64,000 nt of DNA from Bursaphelenchus xylophilus (Eukaryota; Nematoda; Chromadorea; Rhabditida; Aphelenchoididae): contig CAJFCV020000005.1 in the NCBI GenBank assembly GCA_904066235.2, positions 3,157,501 to 3,221,500 on the forward strand, written 5' to 3'. The notes beneath the pieces are model-generated. The model saw nothing but the letters and a program-made list of their open reading frames with translations. It was not told the DNA's origin and searched no databases. Positions 1 to 9,871 of this stretch are shown in pieces (positions within the stretch are counted from its first letter, which is position 1; each line of letters begins with the position of its first letter). A program made the translations under genes and the position numbers.

Positions 1-221
1 TTCTCTCATTTTCACCTGTATTTTGTCTAATTTATCGAACATTTCAAATTATTCCATTATTCAACAACAACTGGTATTAATTTTGTACTTCTTTCATAGC
101 TAAACAATAAATTTATGTGGTCACATTGACTTGTAGTAGTGTAGAGAGATCAATTTATTTGATATTCTGTTCAAATGAATACTTATATTAGTTTAGGTTA
201 ATTAAGATATGTGGAAGATAT

Positions 222-1133
222 TTAATAGTCAAAAACTTGAGGTTCCGGTAAAAGCTCTTCGTCGTCGCCCTCAATATTGATTGTAAAGACGTTTGGCTGG
301 GATCTGGAAAGGCGGCCGGCTGAACTTGGCGGTCGAATTATGACCAGGGTAGAGGGAATGGTCAGGGCGTTTTGAAAGCGATTTTTCATTAAAATTTCTT
401 GCTTTCTTTGCTCTAATTCTTCCTGAAAATGGAGTTTGAGTATTTGTAAAATTCTGACAATGGGTTTAAACAAAAGTATGTCCGTATTCGGAGTTGGACG
501 ATTGGAGAAAAGTATGATTGGGGAAACCGAAAAGTATTATTTTTCTTCGATGCAAGTGTGAAATTAGGATAATCGAGGGTGCTGATTTCGAAAATGACAT
601 TCATTTTTTTTATACTTACTTTTTTCCTTATGTAGTACTGTAAAGTAGTAATTTTTTGAATTTTTTTCATAAATACTCGATTTAGGGGTTTTCGATGGTG
701 CTGATTTCGAAAATCTTTTTCATTTTCTCTGATTTGAAAGCGGCACCATCGAAAACCCCCAAATCGAGTATTCATGAAAAAAATTCCCAAAAATTACTAC
801 TTTACAGTACTGCTTAAGGAAAAAAGTAACTATCAAAAAAATGAATGTCACTTTCGAAATCAGTACCCTCGGTTATCATAATTTCGGCACTTGCATCGAA
901 GGAAAATAATACTCTTCGGTTTCCCCAATCGTCCCAGTTCCATATTTTCCCATATACAGTAATCAAACCTTCAAAAAGCCGCTCGGTGTGTAGATTGGCG
1001 GAAACCAGCAGGGAAAGAAGTAGTCCCGCAAAACCCACATGTTGAAGGCGAACCAAGAGCCCAAACACACCACGCCGAACACGTAGTAGAGCTCGTCACG
1101 GTATTCTTCCACAATTCGGAACAAAATTTTGAG
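222..1133 (-). CDS. Unrecognised membrane protein, last two exons (5' part not found)
   Basis: Two minus-strand exons join in phase: 1133..969 (55 codons, acceptor TTCCAG, donor AAG/GTTTGA) and 422..222 (66 codons plus TAA, acceptor TTTTCAG). The first encodes a hydrophobic stretch that reads like one membrane segment (VVCLGSWFAFNMWVL) followed by aromatic- and proline-rich RDYFFPCWFPPIY. The second encodes a polar tail with an EELEQRKQE helix and an acidic end, GDDEELLPEPQ. No family is recognised. No convincing upstream exon or start codon was found between 1134 and about 1450, so the gene is either partial here or has distant 5' exons. The 546-nt intron is almost filled by a foldback repeat. 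Confidence 0.5.
515..930. repeat. Foldback (hairpin) element in intron
   Basis: Two arms of about 195-200 bp, near 516-712 and 732-930, are near-perfect inverted copies around a loop of about 20 bp. They share GATTGGGGAAACCGAA at the outer ends and GGGTTTTCGATGGTGC near the loop. No open frame of its own is seen. It sits inside the intron of the gene at 222-1133 and looks like a non-autonomous foldback or MITE insertion. Confidence 0.8.
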
Positions 1134-1562
1134 CTGGAATGTGGACGAATCTCTCGTTTCGGGAATAACAAAAATAAATTTTTGGGGAGAGCGACAAATT
1201 TAAAAGTGATCAAAATCAGACCAAGCCTGTAAATGACATTTTTTGGGGGCGAGAAAATAAATTAAAGCTGTCTTCTCATGTTGTTCTACATGTTTTTGCC
1301 CGACCCTCCGAGTTTTTCTATTATTTCCTGTCACTTTCTTCCACTAGACACAAATAGACGAGGGTTTGGAAGGCTGGAGAGGCCGGCAGAGGAAACGGAA
1401 TAAGAAATTGGGATCCGGGTTTTAGAAAAATAGGAAAAATGAAGGAAATGATGAGAAATGGAAGTCCTCAAAGTTCAGATTTTGGTGAAACATGGCGAAT
1501 ACTTAATCTGAAACAGAACGGAAGTTTCCTGCAAAAAAAATTTTTGGCAAAAAAATATATCC

Positions 1563-1990
1563 ACGTCCCGACTTTTCGAGTCGACGACAGTTCGGGTCAA
1601 TACAAAATCAATGGATACGGGGTGTAGGGCAGATGGATGTCCAAAAAAAGGTTGTAGGAAGTGCCTACGAGGCCTGACAAAGCCGTTGGATGGTCGGCGG
1701 AGACTTGGCGAAGGCTCGGCGGAGACCTGCAATATATCCACTTTTTCTAATTTTAGCCATTACTAACGTTAGTTTTCTTTACTCTGAGTGATTGCAACAT
1801 ATAAAGGACCAAAATTTGGGGCAAAAAACGAAGATCCTTAATTTTTGTCCAGGTATTGTTGATGTGATGTAAAAAAAACTCAAAATATGTGATAAGCTAT
1901 CCTAGGACCCGATCAATCTTTTTATTTCTACTAGCTGGGCCTTCTCCTATCCTCCCCCATGCATGCAATGAGGAACCGATCCATAGTAGT
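1563..1990 (+). repeat. Dispersed repeat family R1, copy 1
   Basis: This stretch shares long blocks with 8187-8675: GTGCCTACGAGGCCTG followed by GTTGGATGGTCGGCG, then TAGCTATCCTAGGACCC. A third, inverted and partly different copy lies at 53762-53970. It carries runs of GGCGAAGGCTCGGCGGAGAC. It has no coding capacity of its own. Confidence 0.75.
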
Positions 1991-2011
1991 CTCGGCAAAA
2001 ATTCCTTGGAA

Positions 2012-2088
2012 TTTTGCACCGTGCATGAACTCGAAAAAAACACTGCACCGTGCATCCGGCCCAAAAAGTGATTTTGCACAGTGCAATT
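2012..2088. repeat. Cluster of TGCAC(C/A)GTGCA palindromes
   Basis: Three copies of a short palindrome, GCACCGTGCA or GCACAGTGCA, lie within 80 bp, followed by an A/T-rich tract. Similar clusters occur at 10795-10905, 51835-52010 and 52785-53070, the last three sharing flanking text such as GGGCTGTCGCTCGCACC, so this marks a dispersed repeat family. Confidence 0.6.
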
Positions 2089-2328
2089 TTGTTGTTTTTG
2101 TTTTTTTGTCGCGCGCGATTCCCATTTTTCGCAGCGACAAATCAGTTTTTCGGAGTGCGACGGAATTTGAAGGCCGCGAAAAATTCCAAAGACTTTTTGC
2201 CGCGACTACCGTTGAGCCGGAACTGTCGCTGACCCGAAAATCTCGGATGTTTCTGTAAACCGCGGTTTGAAAGTCATGTATATCTTAGGACCTACCAATC
2301 GAAATTTGCCCTCAATTTCATCAAAATC

Positions 2329-2488
2329 TATCAGTCTGTCGGGAAAATAACGGCGGATCGTCGCGCCTCCGAATCGCCCATCATCGCTTTGCGACTGCAA
2401 GCCGCGGCTTGGGATTTGGGGCGCGATAGCGGTGAGGCGAGACATTTCGCTGCGACGATCCGCCGTTATTTTCCCGACAGACTGATAT
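2329..2488. repeat. MITE, family R2 (CAGTCTGTCGGGAAAATAAC termini), copy 1
   Basis: The 160-bp element ends in matching inverted repeats: ATCAGTCTGTCGGGAAAATA at one end and TATTTTCCCGACAGACTGAT at the other. The arms continue inward (CGGCGGATCGTCGC against GCGACGATCCGCCG). The interior is GC-rich. Other copies lie at 9604-9755 and 54965-55130; the last is nearly identical inside as well as at the ends. Confidence 0.85.
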
Positions 2489-3394
2489 CAGTCAAATGTC
2501 GAGGATTTCTCCTCTCAAAAGCTCTATAAAAATCCCATCCACACGAAAAATTTTGTTGTACAGAGACTGTAATGAAAATCAAAATAGACCCCAAATGAAC
2601 GTCCACAGCAAAGTTTCAATACATTTTTTCTCATGACTTTTCGTCCCGTCTTGTCACAACCGAAACGAACGACATCGCAATAATGCCTTTTTATGGTAAA
2701 ATCTCGGCAAATCATAAACTGCGGGCTTTTTGAAGAGCGCCAAAAAGAAGATTTATGGGATGCGCGGAGTGGGCCAAGTTTGTCAATTCGAATTTTCAGA
2801 CAAAAAATGTTCCAAAAATGATTGATGTAGCGGGTAAAAGGAAGTTTTATTAATCAAAAAATTGAGTTGGGAAAATACCGTCCAAAGTCGCGATTATGTC
2901 AGAAGTCGTTGCACATGACCTCTGGGGGATTTGTAGACGAAGAAAACAAGAATTTATCTGTTTTGTTTATCTTCGAGATACTGAAGAGAGTCGAAGAGTC
3001 TACCAGAACATAAAGAAGGGCGAAATTGCGAAACTCTTTTGGGAAGAATTCTCGGAAAATCCGGCACAATGACATAACTTTAGGGTCGGATAGATAGATC
3101 GAGTGGCACAAATTCGACATTTTATGAATGAAAAGTTTGCACACTTGACTCTCAAAGCGATACTACAGAAAAATCAGCGGTCTGTTTCACTAACAAAAAA
3201 TAAATAAAATAGAAGTATGGGGTTTTTTACGTCCAAAACCGCGGTTGGCGGCAGTATTTTGGCCATAACTTTTTTCTCAATTGGTATAGGAACACCCTTC
3301 AAAGCTTAAAATGAAGCTGACAGTTTCAGTTATCACCAAAACTATTTTCAATGCTGTGGTGCAAAAAACCCGACCTTAAAAAACCGTAAAATAC
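2489..3394. other. No gene seen
   Basis: A/T-rich sequence with frequent stops in all frames. At 3053-3118 it holds a block around CAATGACATAACTTTAGGG that recurs in direct orientation at 5418-5482, on the far side of the large inverted repeat. A second block near 3250-3330 (AACACCCTTCAAA, GAAGCTGACAG) recurs near 5265-5325. Confidence 0.6.
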
Positions 3395-3839
3395 GAGCGC
3401 TTTAAAAGACGATTTCTGAGTCAGTGCATCAGCCGTCTGTTAGGCGTGGACATAGGAAAAAATCGAATTTGAGTTTTTTTGCATGAAAATGACGGCTGGT
3501 AGGTGCTAAGCAAAAGCGAACAATATTTTTTCCCAAAACCTTCATCAAGGTATATTTTTTTACAATTTACTGTTTTAGAAGTAACCGCCTCCAGCTGTCG
3601 TATCTTACCTTACTGTGCGATGATTTGATGGTTACTGACGTTTTTGACCCTTGCGATGACGACGAAATTATTATTTTTTCGGTTTTCCTACTGTAACATA
3701 CCGTAATACCGTATCGGCCGTAAAAAAACGGCCGTAAAATCTTTGTTTCTGAAAACCCACAGCTGATTTTTTGATATGTTAATCAGCGTAAAATTCTGCT
3801 CTAGACGCAATCAAAAAAAGTTCAAAAAAGTGAATGACA

Positions 3840-3911
3840 AATTTCGTGGTATAGTGGTTAGTGGTCGGGACTACCAATCCAGCCTCCCAGGTTCGATTCC
3901 GGGTGGGTGCA
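3840..3911 (+). tRNA. tRNA-Gly(ACC)-like sequence, probable pseudogene (left arm)
   Basis: It has an A box (TGGTATAGTGG) and a B box (GGTTCGATTCC), a D arm with conserved A14, G18 and G19, a five-pair anticodon stem with one mismatch, a CTACCAA loop giving anticodon ACC, and a T arm with one mismatch. The acceptor stem fails: the 3' side reads TGGGTGC but the 5' side reads AATTTCG where about GCACCCG would be needed. This suggests a tRNA whose 5' end was replaced, that is, a tRNA-derived repeat or pseudogene. Anticodon ACC is also unusual for eukaryotic glycine tRNAs. Confidence 0.5.
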
Positions 3912-4739
3912 AATCTCGAAAAACTACTGGAAATCGACTTTAATGGAACATTCAAAGCTATTTGATTGATAATAAGTAATTTTAGACAATAACGGCACCT
4001 GTATGGGAGCCAAAAACGGATTTTAAAAATTTTTTGAGGCTTAATACGTGAAAAATAAAACGGCTTCAAACCGGCTGAAATTGATAGCACTTACTCTAGG
4101 GCTAATTATAAGACACTTTCCCGTTAACTTTTTTTCGGATCTTACTGTATCGTGGATTACTGTAACATAAAACTTATTCTCCTAAACCGCGGTTTACTTC
4201 AGAATTCTCGCACAAAATTTTTAGTTTTTTTAGTTAGATATTTTAATGAGAAAACAAAGATCCACTCTTGATGTACAAATTAAAATTTTCCCCCGTCTCC
4301 AATGTGTGTTGACGTTATCAACAATTGGTGAAACTGCGTGAAATTACTCAGGTGTTTCAAGTCGTACCGCCATATAAAAAATATTTCTATGCAAACCAAG
4401 CCTTTCTTAATCATTTTAAGCGTAATGGTGGGGATACGAGCTCTCTGTGCTATGTGGTATACAAAAAACGGAATCGTGTTTCACGTTACAGTAATCCACG
4501 ATACAGTAAGATCCTAAAAAAAATTAACGGGAATGTGTCTTATAATTAGCCCTAGAGTAAGTGCTATCAATTTCAACCGGTTTGAAGCCGTTTTATTTTT
4601 CACGTTCTAAGCCTCAAAAATTTTTAAAAATCCGTCTTAGGCTCCCATATAGGTGCCGTTATTGTCTAAAATTACTTATTATCAATCAAATAGCTTTGAA
4701 TGTTCCATTAAAGTCGATTTCCAGTAGTTTTTCGAGATT

Positions 4740-4811
4740 TGCACCCACCCGGAATCGAACCTGGGAGGCTGGATTGGTAGTCCCGACCACTAACCACTAT
4801 ACCACGAAATT
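4740..4811 (-). tRNA. tRNA-Gly(ACC)-like sequence, probable pseudogene (right arm)
   Basis: This is the mirror copy of the sequence at 3840-3911 and is identical through the A box, anticodon and B box. It carries the same disrupted acceptor stem, so the defect predates the duplication that made the two arms or has been kept by exchange between them. Confidence 0.5.
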
Positions 4812-5245
4812 TGTCATTCACTTTTTTGAACTTTTTTTGATTGCGTCTAGAGCAGAATTTTACGCTGATTAACATATCAAAAAATCAGCTGTGGGTTTTC
4901 AGAAACAAAGATTTTACGGCCGTTTTTTTACGGCCGATATGGTATTACGGTATGTTACAGTAGGAAAACCGAAAAAAGAATGATTTCATCGTCATCGCAA
5001 GGGTCAAAAACTTCAGTAACCATCAAATCATCGCACAGTAAGGTAAGATACGACAGCTGGAGGCGGTTACTTCTAAAACAGTAAATTGTAAAAAAATATA
5101 CCTTGATGAAGGTTTTGGGAAAAAATATTGTTCGCTTTTGCTTAACACCTTCTAACAGTCATTTTAATGCAAAAAACTCAAAATCGATTTTTTCCTATGT
5201 CCACGGCTGACACACTGAGTCAGAAATCGTCTTTTAATTTTTGAG

Positions 5246-5630
5246 AAAATTTTCGAAACAACAATATTTTGGCTTCACAATTGCATGGAAACACCCTTCA
5301 AAAAACAAAGCTGACGGTTGAGACTACAACATATCGTATACAACATATCGATATTTCGTTTTTATTTTCAAGATTAGACGATGAGCCTTCACGCGAGGCT
5401 TAGAATGAAGCTGACAGGAAATCTGGCCCAATGACATAACTTTAGGGTGGGACAGATAGATCCAGTGGCACAAATTCGACAGCGTTAGACAATGACATAC
5501 AACATCGATCCAAAAACTAAAAAAAGCAAGATCAAATCAACCCCCAAAAAAAATCCAACAAGATAAGAACAAAAAACATCTTTATCGAAGGAGTAGAACT
5601 CAGTTTCACAGGGGGCAAAAAGAACACAAC
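5246..5630. other. Intergenic, 3' side of MSP gene
   Basis: It holds direct-repeat partners of sequences left of the inverted repeat (5418-5482 and 5265-5325). Close to the MSP stop codon, the minus strand reads GATAAA near 5579-5584, a possible variant poly(A) signal. No gene is seen. Confidence 0.5.
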
Positions 5631-6253
5631 TTAAGGGTTGTACTCAATGGGCAAGTTCTTCCTGCGGACCATACCGTCACCTTGGAACCATTCGCGGCGG
5701 AACTGCTTGGCGGCTCCGTCGGGGGTGTTGGTCCATTCGATGGTGATACGGTCGTTGTTGGTGTCTTCCTGGCCGTAGTTGAAGGCGTCGCAGGAGACGG
5801 CAACCAAGACGGACTCCTTGGGGTCGAGGACACCGCATGGAGGGTCAACACCGAGGCGCTTCATGTTGGTGGTCTTGAAGGCCCATCCGATACGACGACC
5901 ACCGGCATTGATGACCTGCAAAGGAGAGGGTTAGAGTGGTTGAATAACGATAATTTTAAGTTCATTATTCTACAGAATCCTACAGTATCTTTACCTCAAA
6001 AATGCCCTATTTCAAAAATCCAGTATCTCAGAAATCACTATATTTTCTACAGTGTCTTAAAATCGCATCTTTGAAGCTACAATATAACGGACCCTGTAGT
6101 ACCCAGAGGCTATCCCAAAGTCCCTAAATCTACTAGTCTCCCCACTCTGCTCACCTTGATGTGGTAGGTGTGCTTGTCGTCGTAGGGGGCGTTGAAGACG
6201 ACCTTGGCGTTGGGCTGGGTGGTGATATCTCCTGGGGGAACGGATTGAGCCAT
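5631..6253 (-). CDS. msp: Major sperm protein (MSP)
   Basis: Exons 6253..6155 (33 codons) and 5915..5631 (94 codons plus TAA) join in phase 0 across a 239-nt intron. The 127-residue product is exactly the usual MSP length. It opens [10 protein letters not shown] and contains [60 protein letters not shown] and ends [16 protein letters not shown] is the filament-forming cytoskeletal protein that drives crawling of nematode amoeboid sperm and is also released as an oocyte maturation signal. The minus strand has TATAAAA at 6327..6321, about 70 bp upstream of the ATG. An SSP gene is transcribed divergently 234 bp away. Confidence in identity is very high. Confidence 0.97.
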
Positions 6254-6487
6254 CACGAACGAGGAAACAAGAGACCGAGAAGAGACGGAAACTGATGCCA
6301 ACTCCCGCAACTCCCCTCGCTTTTATACCTGTCCGCAACGTGCGAATATTTGCATAAATCGCCGTAAATCACGTCAAAATTTCCCAAGAAAATTGGGAAA
6401 AGTTCGCAGTCCAAAAGGCGGCCAAATTTGAATGGTTCCCTCATTTGGTGGTTGGAACCGGTGGTGAACGGCTGCGCACAAACTCGA
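6254..6487. promoter_or_regulatory. Shared divergent promoter of MSP and SSP genes
   Basis: Only 234 bp separate the two start codons. A TATAAAA box for the MSP side lies at 6321-6327 on the minus strand. I see no clear WGATAR site, the ELT-1 type element known upstream of C. elegans msp genes, within this gap. Joint sperm-specific expression is inferred from the two products. Confidence 0.6.
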
Positions 6488-7297
6488 ATGGCTCTCAACG
6501 TTGAACCCCCCACTGGAAGCTTCCCCGCCGCCGGCGGCAAGGCCACGCACGAGCTCTCCAACAACACCGACAGTCGTCTGGCCTTCAAGGTGAGTTCGAG
6601 ACTTTGTTTTTTGAGATTTTTTGGGTAAAAACTTGATCTTTATGATGATTTTCCAATTTAATATGGTATTTAAAGGTGTCATACGAAGTTCTGGTCATTT
6701 TTAGCTAACTTGAAGACATTTTTCGTTCAGATATTACACTAGACATCAATTTTGGGGTATTAGAATAGACACTTGATTTTGATGATTTTACAGTAGTCAA
6801 AGATGGAATTTTCAGATGTCAAAAGAATCAGAATTTTTTGGAATAGGTCACCATGACGAAATTTTTTATTGAAATTGCCAGAAATGTGTCTTAAATGACA
6901 CTTGTCGGCGAAATGTCACTTTTTTATAGAGTTTGATTTTTTTGATGACTAAAACATCTAGAATGGTCTTTAGAATTTAGCAAGGTCATTGTTTAGAATA
7001 GTATCGAAATTCCAATTTTTATTTTACTGACCCTTGACCTTGTAATTTTCACTTATTTCCCTCCGATTTCAGGTCAAGTCGTCGAACAACGACCACTACC
7101 GCGTGAAGCCGGTCTACGGATTCATCCCACCCAAGGAGAAGGCCGCCATCGAAGTGATTCGCCTGAACGGCCCGCCCAAGGAGGACAAGTTGGTCATCCA
7201 ATGGGCCGAGGTCCCCGCCGAGGAAGATGACCCACAAGCCCCGTTCAAGGCGGGCGCTCAAGCTGGTGAAGTCATCTTGCTCATCAAGGCTGAATAG
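6488..7297 (+). CDS. ssp: Sperm-specific family, class P (SSP) MSP-domain protein
   Basis: Exons 6488..6589 (34 codons) and 7073..7297 (74 codons plus TAG) join in phase 0 over a 483-nt intron. The 108-residue product has the short single MSP-domain fold: EPPTGSFPAAGGKATHELSN, then FKVKSSNNDHYRVKPVYGFI and GPPKEDKLVIQWA. Length and motifs match C. elegans SSP proteins, small MSP-domain proteins made in sperm. The intron position corresponds to that in the MSP gene (after a FK or IK codon), which supports common descent. An AATAAA poly(A) signal lies at 7318-7323. Confidence 0.93.
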
Positions 7298-7469
7298 AGT
7301 TCTGGAGTTGAGATACCAATAAACATTTATCTGTCTGAGATTTTTTGGGATTTATCAGGCGATTGTGGGCGCTGTAGAAGGGATTATTATGATTTACTGT
7401 AAGATTTTTGATGGAATTTTAGGGTACTGTAAAAATTTTTTGATTCTGAAAATGGTATACTGTAATTTT

Positions 7470-7840
7470 TTTGGGAGGATTTATGGTTACTGTACAGCAT
7501 ACCATACGATTTTTTGATAAAATTGCAAGTTACTGTAGCTTTTTCTTTAAACTTATGGGATACTGTAACATTTTTTTTTGATACTGCAATTTTTTTGGAA
7601 GATTTGAGGTTGCTGTATGGGGTATCCAACAATTTTTTCTGTGAAATTACAAGTTACTATCACTTTTTTGCAAACTTATGGGATACTGTAACATTTTTTT
7701 TGATACTGAGAATGGGTTACTGCCATTTTTTGGATGATTTTTTGGTTACTGTATGGGATACCATATGATTTTTTTCTGGGGAATTACAAGTTACTACATA
7801 TTACTTTTTTTTAAACTTATGGCATACTGTAAAATTTTTG
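7470..7840. repeat. Tandem repeat, about three units of ~130 bp
   Basis: Three degenerate units follow one another. Each carries in order GGTTACTGTA, a GGGATACCATA-like string, a long T-run, a CAAGTTACT(G/A) string and AACTTATGGGATACTGTAAC. The units are A/T-rich and contain many TACTGTA motifs. No coding potential is seen. Confidence 0.7.
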
Positions 7841-8050
7841 AGTATACAATGGAATAATAAATCCGCATTTTTGATAATAGGATTGGTTTATATACAAAAA
7901 AAAATTAAAGCTGTCTTGTACACCATTTTGTATGGCACTCAATATTACGGTTGATATCGAACTGATATTTTGATTGGTTGACTCAGGTATTATGTATTTT
8001 GGAGGTTTGCGACGGAAAGTCTTCTTATTCTGGAGGTAGATGGGCCTTGG

Positions 8051-9136
8051 TTAGAAGGTCGGGTCGTCGCAGGTCTTACACAACTTCGGATAAGTTGGAT
8101 AAGGAGCGGGGCGAACATTGGGCTGGGTTGGATACTGAAAAAAATCAATTTTTAAGGAATTGTATCGTTAGGGGAGAGCTTTTTCGCGTCCCGTTTTTTC
8201 GAGTCGACAACAGTTCGGGTCAACACAAAATCGATCGATACGAGACCTAGGACAGGTGGATGCCCAAAACAGGCTGCAAGAAGTGCCTATGAGGCCTGAA
8301 AAAGCCGTTGGATGGTCGGCGAACGTTCGGCGAAGGCTCGGCGGAGACTTGGCGAAGGCTTGCAATATGTCCACTTTTCCTAATTTTAGCTATTACTAAG
8401 GTTAGTTTTCTTTACCCTGAGTTATTGTAACATATAAAAGACAAAAATTTGTGGCAAAAAATGAAGATCCGTAACTTTTATCTAGGTATTATTGATGTTA
8501 GTACATGTAAAATACCTCAAAATAGGTGATAAGCTATCCTAGGACCCGATAAATCTTATTAATTCTAGTAACTAAGCCTTCTCCTAGCCTCCCCAACGCA
8601 TACAACGATGAGCCGACATGATCTATTGTATCGTTGACCCGAAAAGTCGCTGACTCAAAAAGTCGTAGCGCCAGCTTTTTTTTATACTTGAAACGTCTTA
8701 ATTTGACTTACAATAAATCTATAATAGGCTGCCAGATCATCCATATACGCTTTCAAGGCCGCTTCGTGTTCTTCCGTTATTGGAGTGAAGGTTCCGTCGC
8801 ATTCATGAATGACGTCATCCTGAAAATTCGGTAAAATTATGACGTCATAGATTGAAAATTTCCGAGGTCTTATGTCATAGTTCTATGTCAAAAAATACAA
8901 AAAATCCTACTGTAATCAATTTTAGGTCTCGAAGTTTCTATTTTCAACTCTTCCGCTGTAATTATTCGCTAAACGATTTTTAAAGCAACGGAATTCGCCA
9001 AACTTTCAACAAGAAAACGAAAGAAAAGTTGACGATTACTCACTCTGACGATGCATCCTTTGATATTGTAGATTTTCGAGTCAGCAATGGCAATCATCAC
9101 GGCTGTGATGAACAGGAAAATCTGTATCGACGACAT
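8051..9136 (-). CDS. Secreted pepsin-inhibitor-3-like protein
   Basis: Three exons join in phase 0: 9136..9044 (31 codons), 8819..8712 (36 codons) and 8134..8051 (27 codons plus TAA), giving 94 residues. The first exon starts MSSIQIFLFITAVMIAIADS, a typical signal peptide, then KIYNIKGCIVR. The second reads DDVIHECDGTFTPITEEHEA with a following helical stretch, resembling the GC-V-R-D, then L/ITPEEQ pattern of the nematode pepsin inhibitor-3 (Ascaris PI-3, aspin, Dit33) repeat. The last exon ends with a proline-rich segment and CKTCDDPTF. Family members inhibit aspartic proteases outside the cell or in the gut; here the assignment rests on motif resemblance in one short repeat only. Intron 2 (577 nt) contains repeat R1 copy 2. 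Confidence 0.7.
8187..8675 (+). repeat. Dispersed repeat family R1, copy 2
   Basis: It matches copy 1 (1563-1990) over most of its length. Its ends hold related inverted strings: TCGAGTCGACAACAGTTCGGGTCAA on the left side and TTGACCCGAAAAGTCG, then AAAAAGTCGTAGCGCC, on the right. Copy 3 (53762-53970) keeps the CGTAGCGCC end. Its left end overlaps intron 2 of the gene at 8051-9136. Confidence 0.75.
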
Positions 9137-9603
9137 GGAAGTGATTCTTTCTGAAATTTGTCCAATATTTTGAGGTTCTCAAATGGAAAGTTAAAAATTT
9201 TGAGCGAAAATTTTGTTTACGAAATTTCACAGTGTGAAATAAAGCAAAGGAAATGGAAAATATTATGGTAAACTGTAATAATTCGATCATGATAAACTGT
9301 AAACATCATGCAGGAGCATGAAGAAATTCTTCTTTTACAGTCACAGAATCAAGATCTGATTTGAAAAAAACGAAAAATAAAGATTTTGAAGATAATGTTT
9401 CATTGGGAAGGGGTGAAAAAATGTTGTTATGACTGACATAATAATCGAAATATTTTAAAGAAAAGCTAATTTTTTACAGCCTCCATGATTTTCGGTAGAA
9501 TTTTCGAGATTCTGAGGTCTCTCTCTCTCTCTGTAGAGACAACAGAGATTGTTTAGGTTGAAAGTTGACAAAAATTCGATAGATTTTTTGCAAACAGGAG
9601 AGT

Positions 9604-9755
9604 GATATCAGTTTGTCGGGAAAATAATAAGCACAATTTCTAATCCCAAAATTGCATCGCTGAAGTGAAAAGCAATTTGATTTTGCCACAAAAACAATTC
9701 AATTTCTCGGCGGCGATGTAATTTTGGATGTTCATTATTTTCCCGACGGACTGAC
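9604..9755. repeat. MITE, family R2, copy 2 (divergent interior)
   Basis: The ends are ATATCAGTTTGTCGGGAAAA and TTTTCCCGACGGACTGACA. The interior differs from the GC-rich copies at 2329 and 54965, so shared termini have been reused with different inner sequence. Confidence 0.7.
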
Positions 9756-9871
9756 AATTTGCCATTCAATTTCTTATACGGAAAAAAATTTCTGCCAAAA
9801 TACTTATTTTTTCACACAAAGTTCGCAGCGACATTGCGATTCGGCGGAGGCATAAAATATAGGCAAAATTT

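Larger units (their letters stand above)
3395..5245. repeat. 1.85 kb inverted repeat carrying mirrored tRNA-like sequences
   Basis: The left arm, about 3395-4171, and the right arm, about 4466-5245, are inverted copies of roughly 775 bp separated by about 295 bp of unique sequence. Matching landmarks are CGGCCGTAAAAAAACGGCCG (left about 3716) against its complement near 4917, and GAGGCGGTTACTTCTAAAAC on the right against its complement near 3575. Substitutions between arms are scattered and few. Each arm contains one tRNA-Gly-like sequence, so the pair faces in opposite directions. Open frames of 103 codons in each arm are translations of the tRNA complement and are not regarded as genes. Confidence 0.85.

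Noticed and set aside
3779..4872. Two 103-codon open frames with near-identical products in the arms of the large inverted repeat
   Set aside because: They lie across the complement of the tRNA-like sequence, and their shared residues come from that sequence; they are mirror images because the arms are.
5682..6074. 130-codon plus-strand frame over the MSP gene
   Set aside because: It is antisense to MSP exon 2 and runs into its intron.
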